64,000 bases of DNA. Source: Streptomyces sp. NBC_00178. GTDB taxonomy: Bacteria > Actinomycetota > Actinomycetes > Streptomycetales > Streptomycetaceae. Made by a program: the position numbers and the translations under genes. The notes under the pieces were generated by a model that was not told where the DNA came from, searched no databases, and saw only the letters and a list, made by a program, of their open reading frames with translations. The stretch covers positions 4,741,501 to 4,805,500 of the forward strand of contig NZ_CP108143.1 of the NCBI RefSeq assembly GCF_036206005.1, given 5' to 3'. Below are positions 1 through 10,384 of this stretch, in pieces; the stretch's first letter is position 1; every line of letters begins with the position of its first letter.

Positions 1-806
1 GTGCGCACGGCGTCGTCGGTGTCCACCAGGTCGGCCTTCGCCCGGGCGTCGAGTTCCGGCAGCGCGGCCCGGGGCTCGCCCCCGGGCCCGGCCCCGCTGC
101 CCCAGCCGCCGGGCGCCGGGGTCGTCCGGGTCGCCGTACGCCGCTTGCGGCGGGTGAAGACGAAGGCGGCGACCACGACCGCGGCGACGAGCACCGCCAC
201 GGGCACGATGAGGTTGACGGAGGCGCCCTCGTCGTCGGCGCCGCTGGGATCCGCGGGGCCCGGTGTGATCGCGGGGGTGGGGACGGGCTCACCTGCGAGT
301 ACCGCGGCGTAGCCGTCGGCGGCGCCGATCGCGGCGCCGGCCCAGTCGTTCTCCCGGAGGGCGGGCTCGATCGCGGTGGTGGCGACGTCGGCGAGCTGGG
401 CGTCGGTGAGCCGGGACCCCTGGTCGACGGAGTAGGCGTACTGCCGGTCGTGCGTGGCCACCGCCAGCAGCACGTCGTCCTGGCCCAGCCCGTTGCGGTT
501 CGCGGTCTCGTCGGCCCAGGTCTGCGGGGCCCGGCCGGAGAAGTCGCGTACGTACACGACGAAGAGCTGGATGCGCCGGGCCGCGTACAGGCGGTCGAGC
601 GTGCCCTCGACCTGGGGCCCCTGGTCGCCCAGCGCCCCCACCCTGTCGGTGATCTGCCCTTCGCGCGACAGCGGGACGGGGGCGTCGGCCACGGCGGCGG
701 GCGAACCCGCCAGGACCATCCCGATCACCGCGGTCAGGACGGCGAGAAGGGCCCTGCCGGGTGTCGGAGGCCGGGACGTCCCGGTACGGCTCACAGGCGG
801 CGTCAC
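1..806 (-). CDS. TPM-domain membrane protein, C-terminus cut by window edge
   Basis: Reading leftward from a GTG at 806, the frame is open to base 1 (268 codons visible), so the C-terminus lies outside the window. The N-terminus is a signal peptide ending near AGSPAAVADA. It is followed by a TPM domain (PF04536 type) with the typical LYAARRIQLFVVYVRDFSG and NGLGQDDVLLAVAT segments. A single membrane helix lies near residues 185-205, followed by a basic RRKRR stop-transfer signal. TPM proteins are extracytoplasmic-domain membrane proteins, with acid-phosphatase-like folds in some members; the role here is unknown. It is divergent from the MarR operon. No strong ribosome site precedes the GTG, so the exact start is uncertain. 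Confidence 0.8.
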   Translation of the reverse strand, partial: MTPPVSRTGTSRPPTPGRALLAVLTAVIGMVLAGSPAAVADAPVPLSREGQITDRVGALGDQGPQVEGTLDRLYAARRIQLFVVYVRDFSGRAPQTWADETANRNGLGQDDVLLAVATHDRQYAYSVDQGSRLTDAQLADVATTAIEPALRENDWAGAAIGAADGYAAVLAGEPVPTPAITPGPADPSGADDEGASVNLIVPVAVLVAAVVVAAFVFTRRKRRTATRTTPAPGGWGSGAGPGGEPRAALPELDARAKADLVDTDDAVR

Positions 807-861
807 ATTTGGGAGGCTATGTCCGCCCGTTGCGACCCGCGACCCGGCGTACCCGAAAATA

Positions 862-895
862 GACAGGCCGCCTTGCAAGATGGCCTGTCCATCTT
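862..895. promoter_or_regulatory. Probable MarR operator in the divergent promoter region
   Basis: An inverted repeat AAGATGG (877-883), 5-nt spacer, CCATCTT (889-895) lies 12 nt before the marR start. It is nested within a second inverted repeat, GACAGGCC (862-869) / GGCCTGTC (882-889). This size and placement suit a MarR dimer site controlling its own operon and perhaps the divergent TPM gene. Binding is inferred from position and symmetry only. Confidence 0.5.
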
Positions 896-907
896 TATGG
901 TGAAGGT

Positions 908-1396
908 ATGTCCAGCAGCTCCGCCACCCCCCTGCCCTCCGACCCCGGGCCCGACTCCGGCCCCGGCGAGGCGCCCGGTGCCGAACGCGTGGCGGACGAT
1001 CTCGCCGCCGTCGTGAGCAGGCTGCTGCGGCGGCTGCGCGGCTCGTCGGCGGACAGTCTGCTGACCCCCTCCCAGCGCTCGGTCCTGGCCAGGCTCCAGG
1101 ACGGCGGTCCCGCCACCACCGCGTCGCTGGCCCGCGCCGAACTCGTGCGGCCCCAGTCGATGCGGCTGACGCTGGGCGCGCTGGAGAGCCGGGGTCTCGT
1201 GACACGCGCCCCCGACCTCGCCGACGGCCGCAAATCGGTCGTGTCGGTCACCGAGGCCGGCAGCACCACCCTGGCCGGCGTGCGCGCCGCGAAGCGGAGC
1301 TGGCTGGCCGAAGCGATCGCCGGTGAACTGGACGGGGCCGAGCGCCGCACGCTCGCCGAGGCCGTCGAGCTCATCGGCCGTCTGGTCGACGAATGA
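908..1396 (+). CDS. MarR-family transcriptional regulator
   Basis: A 162-aa protein, normal for MarR. A winged helix-turn-helix spans roughly residues 60-120: LTPSQRSVLARLQDGG, then TTASLARAELVRPQSM as helix-turn-helix, then the wing with DGRKSVVSVTEAG. N- and C-terminal helices would form the dimer interface. The start is the ATG after GAAGG. Its stop overlaps the ATG of the MFS exporter (ATGA), so the two are translationally coupled. By family precedent it represses its own operon and is released by a phenolic or other small ligand, but the ligand cannot be read from sequence. The operator candidate is at 877-895. Confidence 0.88.
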   Translation: MSSSSATPLPSDPGPDSGPGEAPGAERVADDLAAVVSRLLRRLRGSSADSLLTPSQRSVLARLQDGGPATTASLARAELVRPQSMRLTLGALESRGLVTRAPDLADGRKSVVSVTEAGSTTLAGVRAAKRSWLAEAIAGELDGAERRTLAEAVELIGRLVDE

Positions 1397-2862
1397 CCCG
1401 GTACGCCGGCGGCCGGAGCCCCGGCGGTGCGACGACCGGTCCGCCGCGGGAGGCACCGTCACCGGCGACCGGCACGACCGGTCCGCGGGAGGCACCGACA
1501 CCGGCGCCCCCGCCCGCCCCCGGGTTCAGCACCCGCCTCACCGCGCCCCTGCTGATGGGCTCCCTGCTCAACCCGCTGAACACCACCATGATCTCCACCG
1601 CCCTGGTGGCCATCGGGCACTCCTTCGGGATCGGGGCCGCCGACACCGCGTGGCTCATCTCGGTCCTCTACCTCGCCAGCGCCGTCGCCCAGCCGGTGCT
1701 CGGGAAGCTCGCCGACACCCTGGGTCCGCGCCGCGTCTTCCTGGCCGGCCTCGTGGTCGTGATCGCGTCCGGCCTGGTCGGAGCACTCGCCCCCGACTTC
1801 GGCACGCTGCTCGTCTCCCGCCTGCTGCTCGGGGTCGGCACCTCGGCCGCCTACCCGGCCGCCATGGCGGTCCTGCGCGACGAGTCGCGGCGGCTCGGCC
1901 GTCCCACCCCGCGCCCCGTGCTCGCGCGGCTCTCCTTCGCCGCGCTGGGCAGCGCGGCGGTCGGCCCCGCGCTCGGCGGACTGCTGGTGACGTTCGTGGG
2001 CTGGCGCGGCATCTTCGCCGTCAACGTGCCGATCGCGCTGCTCGCGCTCAGTGCCGCACTCCTGTGCATCCCGGCGGACCCGCCGCGCGACCGGGCCGGA
2101 GCGCCCAGGCCGTCGCTGGACCCGCTGGGCATCTGCCTGTTCTCCGGGGCGCTGACCGTCCTGGTCTTCTTCCTGCTCGACCTGGCGCACCCGCGGTGGT
2201 GGCTCCTCGCGCCGTCGGCCGTACTGACCGCCGTGCTGGTCCGGTGGCAGCTGCGGGCCACGCAGCCGTTCATCGACATGCGCATGCTCGCCGGGAACGG
2301 CCCCCTGCTGCGCACCTACGTCCGTCACGGCCTCGGCTACCTGCTGATCTACTGCGTGATGTACGGCTACACGCAGTGGCTGGAGGAGGCCCGCGGCTTC
2401 TCCCCGGGGCACACCGGGCTGCTCATGCTGCCCATGTCCCTGGCCGCGCTCGTCTGCTCATTGCTGGGCGCCCGCACCAAGGGGCTGCGCGCCCCGCTGA
2501 CCGTCGCCTGCGTCCTGCTCACCGCCGGCGCCGCCGTCCTGGCGTTCCTGTCGCACGACACCCCGCTGGCCGTGCTGCTGCTCGCCGGGGCGTGTTTCGG
2601 CGCACCCCAGGGGCTCATCGGCACGAGCAACCAGGCGGCCGTGCAGGCGTACGCGCCGCCCGAGAGCATCGGAGCCGCGGCCGGCCTCCAGCGAACCGCC
2701 CAGTACATCGGCGCCATCACCGCGTCGAGCCTGATCGCCCTCGCCTACGCCGACGCGGCGAGCGACGCCGGGCTGCACCTCATGGCGGGCGTGGCCGTCG
2801 TCCTCGCGGTCCTGCTGACCGTCCTGACCCTGACCGACCGCGCCCTGCGCGCCCGCACCTGA
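1393..2862 (+). CDS. MFS transporter, DHA2-like drug exporter
   Basis: A 489-aa integral membrane protein with about 12-14 hydrophobic segments. An unusual roughly 45-residue Pro/Thr/Gly-rich cytoplasmic N-terminus contains two imperfect copies of PREAPxPA. The MFS motif A region reads LGKLADTLGPRRVFLAG after helix 2, and motif C-like glycines occur in ALGSAAVGPALGGLL. These match proton-coupled multidrug exporters. The start overlaps the marR stop by one codon (ATGA), giving a regulator-exporter operon. The substrate is unknown; the regulator and the hydrolase downstream suggest a toxic small molecule. Confidence 0.88.
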   Translation: MTRYAGGRSPGGATTGPPREAPSPATGTTGPREAPTPAPPPAPGFSTRLTAPLLMGSLLNPLNTTMISTALVAIGHSFGIGAADTAWLISVLYLASAVAQPVLGKLADTLGPRRVFLAGLVVVIASGLVGALAPDFGTLLVSRLLLGVGTSAAYPAAMAVLRDESRRLGRPTPRPVLARLSFAALGSAAVGPALGGLLVTFVGWRGIFAVNVPIALLALSAALLCIPADPPRDRAGAPRPSLDPLGICLFSGALTVLVFFLLDLAHPRWWLLAPSAVLTAVLVRWQLRATQPFIDMRMLAGNGPLLRTYVRHGLGYLLIYCVMYGYTQWLEEARGFSPGHTGLLMLPMSLAALVCSLLGARTKGLRAPLTVACVLLTAGAAVLAFLSHDTPLAVLLLAGACFGAPQGLIGTSNQAAVQAYAPPESIGAAAGLQRTAQYIGAITASSLIALAYADAASDAGLHLMAGVAVVLAVLLTVLTLTDRALRART

Positions 2863-2947
2863 CCCCACCGACCCGAGCGCCCCCGCGCTCGCCCCCCACC
2901 CGGCCGCGCCCGCGCGGCCGGCCGGCACCGCCCCAAGGAGTACGCAC

Positions 2948-3499
2948 ATGACCGCCACCGTCCTCGACCCCCGTACCGCCCTCGTCGTCGTCGACCTGCA
3001 GAAGGGCATCGTCGGACTGCCGACCGCCCACTCCGCGGACGAGGTCGTCGCCAACTCCGCTGCCCTCGCCGAGGCCTTCCGCGCCAAGGGCCTCCCGGTC
3101 TTCCTCGTCCGCGTGACCGGTGGCGCGCCCGGCCGCACCGAGGGCCCCGCCCGGTCCGGGCAGCCCGCCGCGGACTGGGCCGACCTCGTGCCCGGGATCG
3201 GGCAGCGGGAGTCCGACATCGTCGTCACCAAGCAGCAGTGGGGCGCCTTCCACGGCACCGCGCTCGACCTCGAACTGCGCCGCCGCGGCATCACGCAGGT
3301 CGTGCTGACCGGCATCGCCACGAGCATCGGCGTCGAGTCCACCGCCCGCGCGGCGCACGAGCTGGGCTACCACGTCACCGTCGCCACGGACGCGGTCACC
3401 GACATGGACGCCGACGCCCACCGCAACAGCGTCGAGAAGATCTTCCCCAGGCTCGGGGAGACCGGCACCACCGCCGCGATCACCGCGCTGCTGGGCTGA
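2948..3499 (+). CDS. Isochorismatase-like hydrolase lacking the usual catalytic cysteine
   Basis: A 183-aa protein of the isochorismatase / cysteine hydrolase superfamily. The general-base Asp is in VVVDLQKGIVG near residue 15, and the Lys is in VVTKQQWGAF. The nucleophile loop reads GIATSIGVESTARAA, so the position normally Cys in nicotinamidase-like members (ATNxCVEST) is Gly. Known isochorismatases such as EntB and PhzD do not use that Cys, so activity of the isochorismatase type remains possible. It has a good AAGGAG site 85 nt after the MFS gene and is probably cotranscribed. Terminator at 3514-3542. Confidence 0.82.
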   Translation: MTATVLDPRTALVVVDLQKGIVGLPTAHSADEVVANSAALAEAFRAKGLPVFLVRVTGGAPGRTEGPARSGQPAADWADLVPGIGQRESDIVVTKQQWGAFHGTALDLELRRRGITQVVLTGIATSIGVESTARAAHELGYHVTVATDAVTDMDADAHRNSVEKIFPRLGETGTTAAITALLG

Positions 3500-3513
3500 A
3501 CCGAGGCACGGCA

Positions 3514-3542
3514 GGGGCCGCACGGGTGATGTGTGCGGCCCC
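3514..3542 (+). terminator. Hairpin terminator after isochorismatase-like gene
   Basis: Perfect 10-bp stem GGGGCCGCAC (3514-3523) / GTGCGGCCCC (3533-3542) with a 9-nt loop, 15 nt after the stop codon. Confidence 0.6.
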
Positions 3543-3687
3543 CGCGGCCGTGTCTGCCCCCGCTGCCGGGTGCGGGTGCGTTCAGTGGATCAGCGAACCA
3601 GTCTGATCAACTGCAAATGCCACCAGAACGCATCATCCGGTCCATTCGGCGACGAGATGGACCGGGCCGGCCCCGGAGGTATCAGCC

Positions 3688-5979
3688 ATGGCCCACGTCG
3701 GCGTCCCGCGCGGGACGGCCCGAAAGCGCCGCTCGGTCGCGCTCCTGGCGACAGGTGTGCTCACGATCCCGGTGCTGGCGGGCTGCAGCTCGGACAGCGA
3801 GAGCCCCTCCCGGGTGGCCGTCCCGCAGGACATCGCCCCGGCCGCCCGGGAGCGGGTGACGGAGGGGTCGACGCTCACCTGGGCGATCGACGCGGTCCCG
3901 GCCACCCTCAACGCCTTCCAGGCCGACGCCGACGGCGCGACCACGCGGATCACCGGCGCCCTGCTGCCCAGCCTCTTCCCGATGGACGAGCGGGGGGAGC
4001 CCCGGCTCAACCCGGACTACCTCGAATCGGCGAAGGTCATCGAGCAGGAGCCCAAGCAGGTCGTCCTGTACAAGCTCAACCAGCAGGCGGTGTGGAGCGA
4101 CGGCCGCGAGATCGGCGCCCCGGACTTCGTCGCCCAGTGGCGCGCGCTGAGCGGTAAGGACTCGGCGTTCTGGACCGCGCGCAACGCGGGATACGAGCGG
4201 ATCGAGAAGATCGAGCGCGGCAAGGACGACCTGCAGGTCCGGGTGACGTTCTCCAAGCCGTACGGGGACTGGCGCTCCCTCTTCTCGCCGCTGTACCCGA
4301 AGGAGGTCACCGCGACCCCCGCGGCCTTCAACGACGGGGCCAGGACCACCATCAAGAACACCGCAGGACCGTTTCGGCTGCGCAGCGTCAGCAAGGCGAA
4401 GGGGACGGTCGTGCTCGACCGGAACCCGCGCTGGTGGGGCAACGAGGCCAAGCTGGAGTCGCTGGTCTTCCGGGCCGTCGCCCCCGGGGACCGGAGCAAG
4501 GCACTGACCCAGGGCACGGTCCAGGTCGCCGACATCGACACGGCGACGGCCGACAGCATCGCCCGCGCGGCACGCTACCGCGGCGGCAACGGGCAGCCGC
4601 CCGCCCACGGGCCCGGCGCCGACGTCACCCCCGCCTCCGCCCTGCGGTCCTGGGCGCTGGCCCACGGCTCGGACGAGAAGGCCGCCGAGACCGCGCAGGC
4701 CGCCCGCGAGAAGAGCCGGCAGGCCGTCGCCGTGTACGCCGCCGAGCAGAAGTCGCTGCGTTCCTTCGCCGTGCGCAAGTCCCTGGAGCCCGCGTACACG
4801 CAGCTCGCCCTGAACGGCGAGTCCGGGCCGCTGGCCGACGACCGGGTGCGCCGGGCGATCGCCCGCACGCTGGACCGGCAGGAACTCGCCGACACCGTGC
4901 TGAAGCCGCTCGGCCTCCCCGCCAAGCCGCCGGGCAGCCACCTGGCCCTGGCCGGGCAGCCCGCCTACAAGGACGGCAGCGGCGCGCTCGGCGACCGGGA
5001 CACCAAGGAGGCCCAGGCACTGCTGGCCGACGCCGGATTCACCACCGCCGGTGCCGTCCGCAGGACCGAGGACACCAAGGCGGGCAGCGAGGCCGAGAAG
5101 AAGAAGGCCGCCGAGGACGCCGCCGCGGGGGAGAAGGACAAGAAGGCGGAGGGCGAGGACAAGACCGGGAAGAAGGCCGACGAGGAGAAGAAGGCCGACG
5201 AGGAGAAGAAGGCAGGCAAGGCCGACGAGGCGGAGAAGGACGACAAGGCCTCGCGCGAGGAGGGCACGTACATCGTCGGTGACGACAAGCCGGGCAGCCG
5301 CCGGGCGGGCGATGTCGAGGTCACGGCGCAGGACCGGCAGCCCGGCGGCCCGGCCGGCGCCTACGCCCCGGCGGGTACCGCCGCGCCGGCCCCCGCCTCG
5401 GTGAAGGGCCGCCTCGGCAAGGACGGCAAGCCGCTGACGCTGCGCTTCGTCCTCCCGTCGGGCCCCGGCTCGCAGTCGCTGCGCACCGTCGGGGAGAAGA
5501 TCGTCGAGATGCTCGACTCGATCGGCATCGGAACGACGGTCACCAAGGTCTCCGACGACAGCTACTTCAAGGACCACATCGCCTCGGGCGACTACGACAT
5601 GGCGCTGTACTCGTGGCCCGCCACCGCCTACCCGGCCACCGACGGGCGCCCGATCTTCGCCAAGCCGGAGCCCGCGACGGACGGCTCGCTGCTCGTGGAG
5701 CAGAACTACACCCGGGTCGGCTCGGACCACATCGACCAGTTGTTCGACCGGGCGGCCTCGGAGCTCGACGCCAAGAAGTCGAGGGATCTGCTCAGGCAGG
5801 CCGACGCCCGGATCTGGGCAGCTGCGGGATCGATTCCGCTGTATCAGAGGCCACAGCTGGTCGCCGTCGACAAGAAGCTCGCCAACATCGGCGCCTTCGG
5901 CTTCTCCTCGCCCCGCTACGAGGACATCGGGTTCACCGCGCGAGAAGCGGCAGGTTCCCCCGCGAATCGTAAGAAGTAG
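3688..5979 (+). CDS. Oligopeptide-binding family 5 lipoprotein with charged insertion
   Basis: A 763-aa solute-binding protein of the SBP_bac_5 (OppA/DppA) family. The signal peptide ends in the lipobox LAGC near residues 29-33, so it should be a lipoprotein. The N-domain has the family pattern (LPSLFPMDERGEPRLNPDYLES). It is longer than usual for the family (about 520-600 aa) because residues roughly 464-525 are a Lys/Glu/Ala/Asp-rich low-complexity stretch with repeats of ADEEKK. A Gly/Ala/Pro linker follows and then the C-domain resumes (PLTLRFVLPSGPGSQSLR). GGAGG precedes the ATG. It has no permease or ATPase next to it, so it may serve a distant importer or a non-transport role. Confidence 0.85.
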   Translation: MAHVGVPRGTARKRRSVALLATGVLTIPVLAGCSSDSESPSRVAVPQDIAPAARERVTEGSTLTWAIDAVPATLNAFQADADGATTRITGALLPSLFPMDERGEPRLNPDYLESAKVIEQEPKQVVLYKLNQQAVWSDGREIGAPDFVAQWRALSGKDSAFWTARNAGYERIEKIERGKDDLQVRVTFSKPYGDWRSLFSPLYPKEVTATPAAFNDGARTTIKNTAGPFRLRSVSKAKGTVVLDRNPRWWGNEAKLESLVFRAVAPGDRSKALTQGTVQVADIDTATADSIARAARYRGGNGQPPAHGPGADVTPASALRSWALAHGSDEKAAETAQAAREKSRQAVAVYAAEQKSLRSFAVRKSLEPAYTQLALNGESGPLADDRVRRAIARTLDRQELADTVLKPLGLPAKPPGSHLALAGQPAYKDGSGALGDRDTKEAQALLADAGFTTAGAVRRTEDTKAGSEAEKKKAAEDAAAGEKDKKAEGEDKTGKKADEEKKADEEKKAGKADEAEKDDKASREEGTYIVGDDKPGSRRAGDVEVTAQDRQPGGPAGAYAPAGTAAPAPASVKGRLGKDGKPLTLRFVLPSGPGSQSLRTVGEKIVEMLDSIGIGTTVTKVSDDSYFKDHIASGDYDMALYSWPATAYPATDGRPIFAKPEPATDGSLLVEQNYTRVGSDHIDQLFDRAASELDAKKSRDLLRQADARIWAAAGSIPLYQRPQLVAVDKKLANIGAFGFSSPRYEDIGFTAREAAGSPANRKK

Positions 5980-6313
5980 CAGGTCAAAGCCTTAGCGCAA
6001 GCTCAGGATCAGCTCAAATCCCTTGCCCGCCGGTGTCCCCGGCGGGCAAGGTCGTGTTCGCCCAGACCCGGGTCGTTCGTCTTCTCACACCCCTTGCCGT
6101 CCCGCCGGACATCGGCCGGATGTTGACGTAATACCGGCTGAATATCGGCTGAATCACGGCCGCAGGACCGTCCCGCTGATCGGGCCGGGAAGCCCCGGAC
6201 CCCTCGGGCCCGTACCATTGGACTAGCCGTGGCGTGCCGCCCGGCGGGCGTACGAGGACTCGAGACCGACTGAGACGCCTGATCCCACGATCCGAGAGAA
6301 GCGCAAGCCACCC
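5980..6313. other. Intergenic region upstream of typA
   Basis: After the terminator at 6021-6051 the region holds no open frame I would defend. A direct repeat CGGCTGAAT occurs twice around 6135-6155 next to TTGACG (6123-6128), which could be a -35 element of the typA promoter, but I see no convincing -10 at proper spacing. Confidence 0.3.
6021..6051 (+). terminator. Hairpin terminator after the lone binding lipoprotein
   Basis: Perfect 13-bp stem CCTTGCCCGCCGG (6021-6033) / CCGGCGGGCAAGG (6039-6051) with a 5-nt loop, about 40 nt after the stop. Confidence 0.7.
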
Positions 6314-8188
<1,875 letters not shown>

Positions 8189-8632
8189 CCCGGAGCCGGA
8201 GGGGTCGGCAGGGGCCTGAGAACGGCCCCTACGACCCGTTGACATGAGGCCTGGGCCCCCGCAGACACTGTGGGGGCCCAGGCCTTTCGTCAACCGGATT
8301 TCGTGACCGAGGTGTCCGGATATCGTGCGTCGCTCTCCGGAACATGTGTTAACGGTCCGTTTCGGGGGTGTCTGTCTGGGATCACTTTGTCCGGATTTCG
8401 GGCAACCATGGCTTCTCGATGTTGTCAAACCGAGACCCTTTAAGTGTGGTTTACAGCCCGGTGTTACTTAATAGTTGGCTCCATTGAGCTCGGGTCAATG
8501 GGTCGGCGCACTGTGGGGAGTGCGGACTCACGAGCACACTCGGGGCACTGCAAACGATCGCCGTCAGGGGTGTCGGTGGATCTCTACAGTGCCCCTCTTG
8601 TAGTCAAAAGTGGACTCATGAGGAGGAAACCC
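8189..8632. promoter_or_regulatory. Long leader/promoter region of oligopeptide importer cluster 1
   Basis: After the typA terminator there are about 350 nt without a credible gene. The stretch 8420-8480 is distinctly AT-richer than its surroundings. A possible promoter is TTTACA (8450-8455), 16-nt spacer, TAGTTG (8472-8477); TTGTCA at 8422-8427 is another -35-like element. A frame open from 8444 into the lipoprotein gene exists, but its extra residues are not signal-peptide-like. A long 5' leader with room for regulation therefore seems likely. Confidence 0.4.
8247..8285 (+). terminator. Strong terminator after typA
   Basis: Perfect 14-bp stem AGGCCTGGGCCCCC (8247-8260) / GGGGGCCCAGGCCT (8272-8285), 11-nt loop, followed by a short T-containing tail. 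Confidence 0.88.
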
Positions 8633-10261
8633 ATGCGCGGTGCCAAGAGCGCCAAGTGGGTCGCGGGAGCGGCAATCATCGCCCTGGCCGCGACTGCCTG
8701 TGGCGGGGGCGACAGTGACGACAACGGCAAGGCTGCCTCGACGGAGAAGGGCAAGCCCGCGGGCTACGTCTCCATCGACGTCGGCGAGCCGCAGAAGCCG
8801 CTGATCCCGGCCGACACCAACGAGTCGCTCGGCAGCTACGTCATCCAGTCGCTGTTCACCCAGCTCCTGGACTTCGACGCCGAGGGCAACATCGTCTACA
8901 CGAACGCCGAGTCCGTGAAGTCGACGGACAACAAGACGTGGACGGTCAAGCTCAAGGCCGGCTGGAAGTTCCACGACGGCACCCCGGTCACCTCCGAGTC
9001 GTACATCAAGGCTTGGAACTGGTACGCCAACACCAAGAACGCCCAGCAGAACGCGTTCTGGTTCGAGGACATCAAGGGCTACGCGGACGTCCACCCCGAG
9101 AAGGGTGACCCGAAGGCCACGGAGATGTCCGGCCTGAAGGCTGTCGACGACACGACCTTCACGATCGAGCTCAACAACCCGGTGCCGTACTACGAGTACA
9201 AGCTCGGCTACGCCACCTTCGCCCCGCTGCCGGAGGTGTTCTACAAGGACACCAAGGCCTTCGGCCAGGCGCCGGTCGGCAACGGTCCCTACATCTTCGA
9301 GAAGTGGGACCACAAGAAGCTCATCCAGGTCAAGGCCAACCCTGACTACCAGGGCCCGAACAAGGCCAAGAACAAGGGTGTCCTCTTCAAGAACTACGCG
9401 ACCGTCGAGGCCGCGTACCAGGACCTCCTGTCCGGCAACCTGGACATGATCCGCCAGGTCGGCCCGAAGGACCTGCCGAAGTACAAGCAGGACCTCGGCG
9501 ACCGCGCGATCGACCAGCCGTACGCGGCGATCCAGTCGCTCGTCCCGACCTTCTACTCGAAGACCTTCAAGGGCATCGACCCGAAGGTCATCCAGGGTCT
9601 GTCGATGGCGATCGACCGTGACACGATCACCAAGACCGTGCTCAACGGCACCCGCAAGCCCGCCACCAGCTTCACGCCTCCGGGCGTCGCCGGTAACCAG
9701 GACCTGGGCACCGACGTGTTCAAGTTCGACCCGGCGAAGGCGAAGCAGCTCGTCAAGGACGGCGGCGGCGTCCCGGGCAACAAGGTCTTCATCCAGTACA
9801 ACGCCGACGGCGGCCACAAGGAGTGGGTGACCGCTGTCTGCGAGTCCATCCGCAACTCGACCGGGGTCGACTGTGTCCCGGACGCCAAGCCGGACTTCCA
9901 GACCGACCTGGAAGCGCGTGACAACGACCAGGTCAAGTCGATGTACCGCGGTGGCTGGGTGGCCGACTACCCGCTGAACGTCAACTTCATGCGCGAGCTG
10001 TACGGTACGACCGCCGAGGCCAACAACGGCCGGTTCTCCGACAAGGAGGTCGACGCGGCCTTCAAGAAGGGCGACAACGCGGCGACCCTGGACGAGTCCA
10101 TCAAGGCGTACCAGGAGGCCGAGAAGCTCGTCCTCGCCAAGATGCCGGCCATCCCGCTCTGGGAGTACAAGACGAACGGTGGCTACTCGAAGTCGGTGGA
10201 CAACGTCACCGTCGACTTCCACGGTGACTACAACATCACCGACGTCACGGTCGCCAAGTAG
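8633..10261 (+). CDS. Oligopeptide-binding lipoprotein, importer cluster 1
   Basis: A 542-aa SBP_bac_5 family protein. The ATG at 8633 is chosen because AGGAGG (8621-8626) sits 6 nt before it and the product then starts with a clean lipoprotein signal peptide ending AATAC, Cys near residue 22. The mature protein carries the family features: STDNKTWTVKLKAGWKFHDG, YIKAWNWYAN, and QGLSMAIDRDTITKTVLNG near the middle. It should capture peptides outside the membrane for the permeases encoded downstream. It is a paralogue of the protein at 14617. It resembles the BldK-type binding proteins of Streptomyces, but orthology to BldKB cannot be decided by eye. Confidence 0.92.
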   Translation: MRGAKSAKWVAGAAIIALAATACGGGDSDDNGKAASTEKGKPAGYVSIDVGEPQKPLIPADTNESLGSYVIQSLFTQLLDFDAEGNIVYTNAESVKSTDNKTWTVKLKAGWKFHDGTPVTSESYIKAWNWYANTKNAQQNAFWFEDIKGYADVHPEKGDPKATEMSGLKAVDDTTFTIELNNPVPYYEYKLGYATFAPLPEVFYKDTKAFGQAPVGNGPYIFEKWDHKKLIQVKANPDYQGPNKAKNKGVLFKNYATVEAAYQDLLSGNLDMIRQVGPKDLPKYKQDLGDRAIDQPYAAIQSLVPTFYSKTFKGIDPKVIQGLSMAIDRDTITKTVLNGTRKPATSFTPPGVAGNQDLGTDVFKFDPAKAKQLVKDGGGVPGNKVFIQYNADGGHKEWVTAVCESIRNSTGVDCVPDAKPDFQTDLEARDNDQVKSMYRGGWVADYPLNVNFMRELYGTTAEANNGRFSDKEVDAAFKKGDNAATLDESIKAYQEAEKLVLAKMPAIPLWEYKTNGGYSKSVDNVTVDFHGDYNITDVTVAK

Positions 10262-10321
10262 CAGTAACGCCTGAGGGCCCCCACTCGGCCGTCAGCCGCC
10301 CACACAGGCAGTAGGTCCCGG

Positions 10322-10353
10322 GGGGCCGCTCTTCGTACCCGAAGAGCGGCCCC
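10322..10353 (+). promoter_or_regulatory. Intercistronic hairpin between binding protein and permease
   Basis: Perfect 13-bp stem GGGGCCGCTCTTC (10322-10334) / GAAGAGCGGCCCC (10341-10353), loop GTACCC, in the 123-nt gap between lipoprotein and permease. Such hairpins in importer operons commonly act as partial terminators or mRNA stabilisers so that the binding protein is made in excess. That role is inferred here; cluster 2 has a hairpin at the same place. Confidence 0.6.
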
Positions 10354-10384
10354 TCGGGCTGCATTATCCCTATCGGAGGCAAAC

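Noticed and set aside
3682..5730. 682-aa open frame on the minus strand opposite the binding lipoprotein
   Set aside because: Leucine/arginine/glycine-rich antisense shadow typical of high-GC DNA; the plus-strand gene has a lipobox, ribosome site and family motifs.
8444..8632. Earlier start for the cluster 1 binding lipoprotein
   Set aside because: Would place about 60 polar residues before an intact lipoprotein signal peptide; AGGAGG before 8633 decides the start.
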